12,052 bases of DNA from Actinomycetota bacterium (GTDB lineage: Bacteria > Cyanobacteriota > Vampirovibrionia > Obscuribacterales > Obscuribacteraceae): assembly GCA_903970355.1 (NCBI GenBank), contig CAJCIF010000126.1, positions 1 to 12,052 of the forward strand, given 5' to 3'. Position numbers and translations under genes: made by a program. Of this stretch, positions 7,022 through 12,052 are shown in pieces (position 1 is the first letter of the stretch; every line of letters begins with the position of its first letter). The notes under the pieces were generated by a model. The model searched no databases, was not told where the DNA came from, and worked only from the letters and a program-made list of their open reading frames with translations.

Positions 7022-7702
7022 TTAATCGTGTCCTAATTCTGTTTTAAAGCCCAAGCTCGCTGTTCGGGTGGTAAACGAATAGGAAAGTCCTGCTTCGGAG
7101 TGTTCACCGATTCTTCGACTGATGGAAAGCTGCTTTCCTGTGTAGCCTCGATTAATTCCGAACTCGTAAGCTTTGTAGGACATCCCTAAACCGACGCCTC
7201 TTTCACGGGATGGGTTCAACCCAAACTGCCCGTAGTGAAGGCCTGGATAACCGTCAGGTGGTGGTAACGAGCAATTGAGTCCTTCTGGACTGAGCCCTGT
7301 TTGGCCCGATGGCCCTTCGCCATGCGCATTTGGCTGTCCGTTGTTTGATGTTTCTAAATCGGCATTTGCCGTGCTTTGTTTTGGTGAATCGGTAGTTTTT
7401 GCTAGCAGGCCGGAAGGATCGATTTGTTTGTTCGTGGCATCCAGCAAATTGCCTTTGGCGTCAAGTGAATAGTGTTCGCCATTTTTCATGGTCAGGTCGG
7501 TGTTTTTGCCCTCAGCCGCATTGGTGACCGAGACTACCGGAAAACCATATCTTTGCAAATCTCGCTGGGCCTGTTGCAGCATGCTTTGCGATGGTTGGCG
7601 GACAACTGCATCGTAAGCGTGCAAAGAGGCAGCAACTTCACGCAACTCTGCATCAGGTGGCGGTGGTTTACCATCGAAAGAAGTTCGTTCGAATCCGGTC
7701 AT
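7022..7702 (-). CDS. unrecognised protein with low-complexity middle and strand-rich C-terminus
   Basis: I do not recognise this family. From the ATG at 7700-7702 the protein has 226 residues. A longer form using TTG at 7727-7729 would add nine residues (a short hydrophobic lead, not a signal peptide). Residues about 10-60 look helical and polar, starting with a PPPP run at 13-16. Residues 68-100 (of the ATG form) have a repetitive Asp/Asn/Lys-rich character, with MKNGEHYSLDAKGNLLD resembling beta-turn repeats. Residues 100-150 are Gly/Pro/Ser/Asn-rich and probably disordered. The last 60 residues (GVGLGMSYKAYEFGI, then LSISRRIGEHSEAGLSYSF and TASLGFKTEL) alternate polar and hydrophobic residues with glycines, as in outer-membrane or beta-sheet proteins. 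No membrane helix or signal peptide is visible. It lies 77 bases downstream of the DUF962 gene on the same strand. Confidence 0.65.
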   Translation of the reverse strand: MTGFERTSFDGKPPPPDAELREVAASLHAYDAVVRQPSQSMLQQAQRDLQRYGFPVVSVTNAAEGKNTDLTMKNGEHYSLDAKGNLLDATNKQIDPSGLLAKTTDSPKQSTANADLETSNNGQPNAHGEGPSGQTGLSPEGLNCSLPPPDGYPGLHYGQFGLNPSRERGVGLGMSYKAYEFGINRGYTGKQLSISRRIGEHSEAGLSYSFTTRTASLGFKTELGHD

Positions 7703-7779
7703 GCGAAAGCCTAGTAAGGTAAAGGGCAATTGACCGGATGATGAAGGCTAGCACGGACCCATGGGCATGTCAAGATGAC

Positions 7780-8175
7780 TTAATCGAGCCACGAATCCGA
7801 GTGTTTTGTGAGATCTCGATTTGTGAAACGGCCTGTAAATACTCGCATCCATTCTCGTGCTACGAAAACAAGAGCAACTGGTATAACGCGAGGATCTTTT
7901 GTTTCCAGAAGCACTGGTTTGTTTTTTTCAAAAACATAGTGCCCAGCAATTTGAAAGGAATAGCCGATTGCCATTAACAAAAGGCCAACTGGCAGTCGCC
8001 TCAACAGCATGGGTAAACTGAGAATTATGGTTGGAACACCAAGGAGATGCGTGATTCTGCAACCGGTCGTGCGATGTTTGTGCGCGTACATCCTGTAGAT
8101 GTTTACGAAATCGGCACGAGTGAATGTGAATTCTCCGTCTCGCTTTGTATAACTGTCAGTGCTTGAGTATGTCAT
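7780..8175 (-). CDS. DUF962 / Mpo1-like membrane protein
   Basis: The protein has 131 residues, typical for the short bacterial DUF962 family. Family features are YAHKHRTTGCRITHLLGVP (30-48), a hydrophobic helix (49-58), a second helix (62-78) and GHYVFEKNKP (78-87), then RVIPVALVFVAREW (96-109). The conserved polar residues include His32, His34, His43, His79, Glu83 and Asn85. Yeast Mpo1 of this family is an iron(II)-dependent dioxygenase that shortens 2-hydroxy fatty acids. The histidines that could bind iron are present, so a similar role in fatty-acid oxidation is possible but inferred. The first 15 residues are polar and no strong ribosome binding site precedes the ATG at 8173-8175, so the start is less certain than the family. 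The gene is divergent from the msrB gene across 267 bases. Confidence 0.8.
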   Translation of the reverse strand: MTYSSTDSYTKRDGEFTFTRADFVNIYRMYAHKHRTTGCRITHLLGVPTIILSLPMLLRRLPVGLLLMAIGYSFQIAGHYVFEKNKPVLLETKDPRVIPVALVFVAREWMRVFTGRFTNRDLTKHSDSWLD

Positions 8176-8442
8176 CGTAGTTTTGCTTGATCTTTTCCCG
8201 AAAGTCCATTTTCGATCTTACGAATAACACTTTCTAGCTGAAATTACCATCCGCATTCTGCCTGGGATTTTGTGTGCGATCTTAGGCTTGCGTGTGAGTG
8301 TCCTCATAGCAAATTCGACTGGCCGAGCACGGTTTTGTTCCGTGACTTACTTCATCGAATGTGAAGATCATCTCTTGGGAATAAGAAAGCGGTACGATTC
8401 GTTTGAGCTTCAGAAGGCGAATTACGATCTAAAGGAAATAAC
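8176..8442. promoter_or_regulatory. divergent intergenic region between the DUF962 and msrB genes
   Basis: These 267 bases should hold the start signals of both genes. No convincing open frame, hairpin or consensus -35/-10 pair was found. A weak TTGAGC near 8403 is the best -35-like element upstream of msrB, but its spacing to a -10 is not good. Confidence 0.35.
8431..8436 (+). promoter_or_regulatory. ribosome binding site of msrB
   Basis: AAAGGA lies six bases before the ATG at 8443 and supports that start, which also begins exactly at the signal peptide. Confidence 0.6.
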
Positions 8443-8934
8443 ATGAAAGGCAATCTAGTTGCATTGGCGGTTTTGGGATTCCTGGGTTGCCAGGTTGAAG
8501 CAGCAGAAACCAAGCCCCCTGACAAAATCACCAAAACAGACGATCAGTGGAAGCAATCTCTTTCTCCTGCCCAATTCTGTATCATGCGGCAAAAGGGGAC
8601 AGAAGCACCGTTTCACAATAAGTACGATAGTTTCTTCCAACCTGGTGTCTATCAATGCGCAGCGTGCGGCAATCAGCTCTTTAGCTCCGATTCGAAATAC
8701 GACTCGCACACAGGTTGGCCGGCATTTTTCCGTCCCGTATCGAAAGACAGCATCAAAGTAGAGAAAGATAATAGTCTTGGCATGGAACGTACAGAAGTTC
8801 TTTGTGCAAAGTGTGACTCTCATCTTGGACACGTTTTTTTGGACGGACCTAAGCCTGGCGGTTTGCACTTTTGCATAAATTCCGCTTGTCTGAATTTCAT
8901 TCCTGATCCGGCTAGCAAGACTGCCAAAAAATAG
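8443..8934 (+). CDS. msrB: exported peptide-methionine (R)-S-oxide reductase MsrB
   Basis: The protein has 163 residues. It reduces the R-epimer of methionine sulfoxide in proteins. An N-terminal export signal (1-20) precedes the domain. Cys16 follows FLG, a loose lipobox, and VEA|AE is an alternative signal peptidase I site, so the protein is either periplasmic or a lipoprotein. The MsrB domain spans about 37-155: RQKGTEAPF (49-57), the first zinc pair CAAC (72-75), YDSHTGWPAFFRPVS (86-100), the second zinc pair CAKC (121-124), SHLGHVF (126-132) and the catalytic segment FCINSACLNF (143-152), with Cys144 as the nucleophile. The Cys of the common SGCGWPSF form is Thr90 here, so the usual recycling cysteine is absent. 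Cys46, next to RQKGTE, could replace it. Cys149, inside the catalytic segment where Ser is usual, is extra. The ribosome binding site is good. The gene probably serves repair of oxidised envelope proteins. Confidence 0.92.
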   Translation: MKGNLVALAVLGFLGCQVEAAETKPPDKITKTDDQWKQSLSPAQFCIMRQKGTEAPFHNKYDSFFQPGVYQCAACGNQLFSSDSKYDSHTGWPAFFRPVSKDSIKVEKDNSLGMERTEVLCAKCDSHLGHVFLDGPKPGGLHFCINSACLNFIPDPASKTAKK

Positions 8935-9024
8935 GCTGTTTTGTCACCCTTTTGCCACTCATGGTTCGTAAGCTCAAAAGCTATGGGAGAAACGTCTTCC
9001 GATTAGAGTTTACGGAGCAATGCG

Positions 9025-9492
9025 ATGAACGCTCAAAACAGGCAAGCTATTAACGAATGCGACATTTATATTCAGCGCGCCGATGGTGTCCTGGAAGACG
9101 CGAGCAATCTCAAAAGAACAATCAATCAGTACACTCACGAGATTCCTCTTGCTGTAAGACTGGCTGATGCAGCCAATGTCCTGCGTACGCTTGAGAATCA
9201 AGAAGTGAATGTAAGAGCGCAACTCGGTTTTTGCATCAGACAATTGCATCGCGCTGTCCACGAAGGCAGCGATCGGCATAGAGAGCAATTGCTAGCTAAG
9301 ATGCGTAATTTGTACATCGAACTCGATCGGCTTCATGGTCTGCAGGAAAAAGCCAAAACACATGTGGAAGGTGTAAGATTGGAGCGCCAAACTCAATTAT
9401 CGTTATGCGAACGTATTGAGGCGAAGGCATTGAGTTTTGTGGCGATTGTTTTGAAAGTGCTCGGTCAACAATCGAATGCATTTTCGTTGTAA
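9025..9492 (+). CDS. unrecognised soluble helical protein
   Basis: I do not recognise this family. The protein has 155 residues and is almost wholly helix-favouring, with heptad-like stretches at about 14-62 and 76-130 and few glycines or prolines. There is no signal peptide or membrane segment, apart from a mildly hydrophobic C-terminal stretch (ALSFVAIVLKVLG, 134-146) that might associate with a membrane or partner. Three cysteines (12, 70, 127) are spread along the chain. CGGAG at 9013-9017 lies seven bases before the ATG and supports the start. It lies 90 bases after the msrB gene and 98 bases before the longest frame of the calpain-like gene. A structural or partner-binding role is possible but only inferred. 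Confidence 0.7.
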   Translation: MNAQNRQAINECDIYIQRADGVLEDASNLKRTINQYTHEIPLAVRLADAANVLRTLENQEVNVRAQLGFCIRQLHRAVHEGSDRHREQLLAKMRNLYIELDRLHGLQEKAKTHVEGVRLERQTQLSLCERIEAKALSFVAIVLKVLGQQSNAFSL

Positions 9493-9626
9493 TGTTTGGC
9501 TTTGCATTTAAATTGCGACATACATTCTGTGTGACTGGCTGTGATATCAGATATGGTGCTCTTCAACGTTCGTGACTGAAGCCGCCTGGCTTGACCGAAG
9601 TTTGCCATAAGTGCCAAGTAAAATTA

Positions 9627-9655
9627 AATAAGTCGAAGCCTCTCACCGACTTATT
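9627..9655 (+). repeat. 9-bp inverted repeat at the start of the calpain-like gene
   Basis: AATAAGTCG (9627-9635) pairs perfectly with CGACTTATT (9647-9655) across an 11-base loop. It lies upstream of the ATG at 9702 and inside the 37-codon extension opened by the TTG at 9591. If the ATG is the true start, this is a leader hairpin that could affect expression. No T-run follows, so it is not a terminator. Confidence 0.55.
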
Positions 9656-9701
9656 GAAATGCGCTGAAAATGAGCATCATTGCCATTTGCTGGGTAGCCT
9701 C

Positions 9702-11570
9702 ATGGCCAATTTAGATCAGTCCCCCACTTTTAACAACATTGGTTCCGAAACCTTTCATTCTGCCGGTTCCGAAACGTTTGTGTATTCTGGTCCAGATTTG
9801 CTCTCGGTCCAATCTCCACCAACTAAGGATACTGGCCGCAATCACATTGATCAGATCCGTCCTCCTGGCGATCAGATTTCACCAGCAGCGAAAGCTGCCT
9901 TGCCGTCTATCGAGCTCACGCCTTTTGAAGTGAGAGAAACGACAGATGCTTCCTCTGTGCTGAACAAACTCTCACAGCACGAAGATTTGCTGAGACGAAT
10001 GACTAACGGTAGGCCGGAGCTTACCAGAGACGATATCCGTAAGCAGTTGGACCTAGACCGGGTGGCTTCGGCCCATCCTGAATCTCCGCTTGTTCGTTAT
10101 TCGAGCGGTGCTGCTCACGAAGACCTTCAGTATGCCGATACCCATTGGCGAAGTCTTAATGGCGGTTCGGTAAAAATTGACGAACTCAGTCATTTTTCGA
10201 GCAAGCAATTGACTGGTGACCATATTGTTTTAGATGGTGGGCACTTAGCCAGTGATGTTAAAACTGCAACCGCTCCTCCACCTCCTAAACCCGACAATAG
10301 TCGCAATTTGTCACCGGAGGAATTCAGTCAGGCGGCACAAAGTGTACTTCAAAAAATCGAAAAACATAGCAATGGCAGGGTAACGAGGGACGATCTATAT
10401 CGAGCTATGAACGATCCAAAAATAACCGGTAAAGAAGCCCAGGCTTTAGCTGTTCTCTATGCAAGCTACGATGCTCTCGCCCAACTGTCCGGTGTCAAAT
10501 ACGCGGGCGATCCCTGCATAACTGCGGATGGTTTAAAACGCTTTGAACAATTTCAACATAACAGGACTAATGCAAATGCTTTCGAGGACTGGGCTCAAGA
10601 CGCCTTTAATGTATACGGAAAAGATGGAGTTCTAACGCGAGATGATTTGAAGAAAGCTCTTCACAGTAATCCGCAGGACCCAGACAAAACGTACCTGCAA
10701 TACCTGGACAAGCACTTCGATGAGTTGGTTAACGCAGTACCTGGTGGGTCTCCGAATGAAATTACGATCGCTAACATCTCACAATTCTACGAGCAAAATC
10801 TGGACGTGACCACAGCTCTAGCTACTGTAAATACATTCTTGGATCAAACTTCCATTCCTGCTGATACGAGCACTCAACTTTATGGCAAGGGTACACCGGA
10901 AGCTTCTATCGGTCCTGATGGTGTAAAACAAAATCCCAGTCTTTCCGATTGTTATATGCTTGAACCCTTACAGGTGTTTGCGCAGCAACATCCGGAAATG
11001 TTGCAAAAAATGATTCATAAAAATGAAGACGGCTCCTACACTGTAACTTTCCCTGGTGCTCCGAATAATCCGATTCACGTTGCTCCCCTCACTGAAGCTG
11101 AGTTGCGTCTCTTCAACCATGGCGGCGCTAGCGGCATCTGGGCGAATGTGATTGAAAAGGCGTTTGGACAAATGAAGACGGATGAGTCGCTCTTGCGAAC
11201 AATTGGCGAAGCGCTTGGACTCTACAACAAAACGCCGGAAGAGATTTTGACGGTTCTGGGGAGCCCGGCCGAAGCCATAAAGCTCTTCACCGGTCAAAAT
11301 GCTACCAGCGCAGAGACCGCAACCTGGACGGATGCTCAGATGAAAGCCGCTATGGAACGGGCTCTAGCAGAGCACAAAATTCTAATACTGGGCACGAACG
11401 GTTCTCCGGCTCAAGGAATTTTGCCGCTACATGCTTATGCGGTCGTGGGTTTGAAACCAGACGGTCATGGCGGACAGATTGTCGAACTGCGTGAGCCGAC
11501 CGGAAACATCGTGCAAGTGCCCATGGCAAAGATTCGCGATTCCTTTGGCTATTATTTTGCCCAGGGCTAA
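9702..11570 (+). CDS. calpain-family (C2) cysteine-protease-like protein with TRDD repeats
   Basis: From the ATG at 9702 the protein has 622 residues. A TTG at 9591 in the same frame would add 37 residues with Cys5, Cys8, Cys24 and Cys31 but has no ribosome binding site. I prefer the ATG, though its site is also weak. The N-terminus is low-complexity (GSETF twice, residues 14-18 and 22-26). Three related modules carry LTRDDI (107-112), VTRDDL (227-232) and LTRDDL (311-316), the last two after Asn/Lys-rich turns, like degenerate EF-hands. The protease-like domain fills about 395-622: SLSDCYMLEPLQ (413-424) with Cys417 as nucleophile, a DGSYTVTFPG segment, SGIWANVIEKAFGQ (477-490), LGSPAEAIKLFTG (519-531), LPLHAYAVVG (574-583) with His577, and LREPTG (596-601). 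In C2 peptidases this last motif is LRNPWG, and the Asn completes the triad. Here it is Glu598, and the oxyanion Gln before the Cys is shifted. The protein may be inactive, or active with an altered site. No signal peptide is seen. Confidence 0.8.
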   Translation: MANLDQSPTFNNIGSETFHSAGSETFVYSGPDLLSVQSPPTKDTGRNHIDQIRPPGDQISPAAKAALPSIELTPFEVRETTDASSVLNKLSQHEDLLRRMTNGRPELTRDDIRKQLDLDRVASAHPESPLVRYSSGAAHEDLQYADTHWRSLNGGSVKIDELSHFSSKQLTGDHIVLDGGHLASDVKTATAPPPPKPDNSRNLSPEEFSQAAQSVLQKIEKHSNGRVTRDDLYRAMNDPKITGKEAQALAVLYASYDALAQLSGVKYAGDPCITADGLKRFEQFQHNRTNANAFEDWAQDAFNVYGKDGVLTRDDLKKALHSNPQDPDKTYLQYLDKHFDELVNAVPGGSPNEITIANISQFYEQNLDVTTALATVNTFLDQTSIPADTSTQLYGKGTPEASIGPDGVKQNPSLSDCYMLEPLQVFAQQHPEMLQKMIHKNEDGSYTVTFPGAPNNPIHVAPLTEAELRLFNHGGASGIWANVIEKAFGQMKTDESLLRTIGEALGLYNKTPEEILTVLGSPAEAIKLFTGQNATSAETATWTDAQMKAAMERALAEHKILILGTNGSPAQGILPLHAYAVVGLKPDGHGGQIVELREPTGNIVQVPMAKIRDSFGYYFAQG

Positions 11571-11619
11571 GTTGAGTTCGTTCTTTAAATAGGGAACCAA
11601 CTCTCATTTAAATCTGTCT

Positions 11620-11672
11620 CCGATTACAAATCGGGCGAATGGCCGTTGGCAAAACCAAAATCCAGTTCGCCC
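11620..11672 (+). promoter_or_regulatory. consecutive inverted repeats after the calpain-like gene
   Basis: CCGATT (11620-11625) pairs with AATCGG (11629-11634). GGGCGAA (11633-11639) pairs with TTCGCCC (11666-11672), enclosing a small TTGG/CCAA hairpin (11646-11649 with 11655-11658). The first two stems share two bases, so they may compete. No T-run follows on the plus strand, so simple termination of the calpain-like gene is not supported. Confidence 0.45.
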
Positions 11673-11682
11673 TCAAGTATGG

Positions 11683-11745
11683 CCAGCAGCCTTAAAGGTA
11701 ACTTGAGAAGAGATAGGTCTCTTTGGGATTTACCAGGGCTGCTGG
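11683..11745 (+). promoter_or_regulatory. nested stem-loop in the leader of the last gene
   Basis: Three stems fit inside one another. The outer stem is CCAGCAGCC (11683-11691) with GGCTGCTGG (11737-11745), the middle GGTAA (11697-11701) with TTACC (11730-11734), and the inner AAGAGA (11708-11713) with TCTCTT (11718-11723) on a TAGG loop. It ends 34 bases before the ribosome binding site of the next gene and is not followed by a T-run. It could be a cis-acting RNA, a protein binding site or an RNA stability element. I do not recognise a known riboswitch class. Confidence 0.5.
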
Positions 11746-11779
11746 TTCTAATAACGTGCGTCCCGTGGGCGTTTCATCT

Positions 11780-11784
11780 GGAGG
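11780..11784 (+). promoter_or_regulatory. ribosome binding site of the truncated exported gene
   Basis: GGAGG lies seven bases before the ATG at 11792 and fixes the start of a gene that would otherwise be seen only as an open frame running off the window. Confidence 0.65.
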
Positions 11785-11791
11785 TTCGCGA

Positions 11792-12052
11792 ATGTCTAAA
11801 GTTACTCGCATGGCTGTGTTAGCCGCATTCTCTGTGTTCAGTGTTGAATCGATCGAATCCTGGAGTCCGGCAATCTGCGATGAAATAAAGACTGAATCAT
11901 CGTCCACTGAAATTGCAGCACCAGCTGCATCATCTACGACAACTACTACAGAACAATTGGCGCCTGCTACCAGCACGACAGAAAAAACGACCAAAATTGA
12001 GCGTGCCGTGCCTGTCAAAATTCAAGGTAGTTCAAGCAGTACGACAACAAAA
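11792..12052 (+). CDS. N-terminus of an exported Ser/Thr-rich protein (runs off the window)
   Basis: Eighty-seven codons are open from the ATG to the last base. A basic N-terminus (MSKVTR) and a moderately hydrophobic segment (MAVLAAFSVFSV, residues 7-18) look like a signal peptide, with a cleavage site possibly in the next 10-15 residues. From about residue 33 the chain is a Thr/Ser/Ala/Glu-rich linker with runs of Thr (51-55), followed by a short IERAVPVKIQ segment that could begin a folded strand, and then more Ser/Thr. The composition suits a surface or periplasmic protein with a flexible linker before a domain that lies outside the window. The perfect ribosome binding site and structured leader argue for a real gene. 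An opposite-strand frame at 11692-12018 is a shadow of it. Confidence 0.65.
   Translation, partial: MSKVTRMAVLAAFSVFSVESIESWSPAICDEIKTESSSTEIAAPAASSTTTTTEQLAPATSTTEKTTKIERAVPVKIQGSSSSTTTK

Noticed and set aside
7684..7697. A GTTCGAATCC sequence resembling a tRNA T-loop
   Set aside because: The flanking bases do not pair into a T-stem, and no acceptor, D or anticodon arms fit. It lies inside the coding region and start area of the 226-residue gene.
8455..8868. 137-residue open frame on the minus strand within msrB
   Set aside because: It is a shadow of a clear MsrB coding sequence and has no recognisable domain.
11692..12018. 108-residue open frame on the minus strand
   Set aside because: It is antisense to the truncated exported gene, which has a perfect ribosome binding site and signal peptide. 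Its Val/Ala/Asp-rich composition is a by-product of the Thr/Ser-rich opposite strand.

Overview
The window is ordinary bacterial chromosomal DNA of roughly balanced base composition (I judge it slightly AT-rich by eye). It has densely packed intact genes and ATG, GTG and TTG starts. I see no insertion sequence, CRISPR array, tRNA, rRNA, phage gene or plasmid function. The organism cannot be fixed from the sequence alone. The mix of exported lipoprotein-type proteins, a calpain-like protease with TRDD repeats and many unassigned helical or low-complexity proteins would suit a Melainabacteria/Obscuribacterales-like or other under-cultured Gram-negative lineage. That placement is a guess.

Region 1 (1-2287, plus strand) holds the tail of a possible upstream gene and a 717-residue membrane protein that embeds a spermidine-synthase-like fold between two membrane blocks. 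Region 2 (2289-6709, minus strand) is a run of five same-strand genes that converges on it. In transcription order these are an SPFH/Band 7 lipoprotein, a small membrane-anchored coiled-coil protein, a KimA-type potassium/proton symporter, a RibD_C/dihydrofolate-reductase-fold protein and a DUF4239 (bestrophin-like) membrane protein. The gaps are about 50, 1, 3 and 44 bases, so the run is probably an operon concerned with the membrane and ion or osmotic balance. That role is inferred from the families.

Region 3 (6710-7021) is a 312-base gene-free stretch with a tandem 12-base repeat next to a strong hairpin. Region 4 (7022-8175, minus strand) has an unrecognised 226-residue protein and a DUF962/Mpo1-like membrane protein. 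Region 5 (8443-11570, plus strand), divergent from region 4, has an exported methionine sulfoxide reductase B, an unrecognised helical protein and a calpain-family (C2) cysteine-protease-like protein. In that last protein the catalytic Cys and His are visible, but the expected catalytic Asn reads as Glu.

Region 6 (11571-12052) contains a leader with several consecutive and nested inverted repeats, then the first 87 codons of an exported Ser/Thr-rich protein that runs off the window. The points most worth a second look are the altered active site and internal repeats of the calpain-like protein, the structured leader before the last gene, and the SPFH / coiled-coil / KimA operon.
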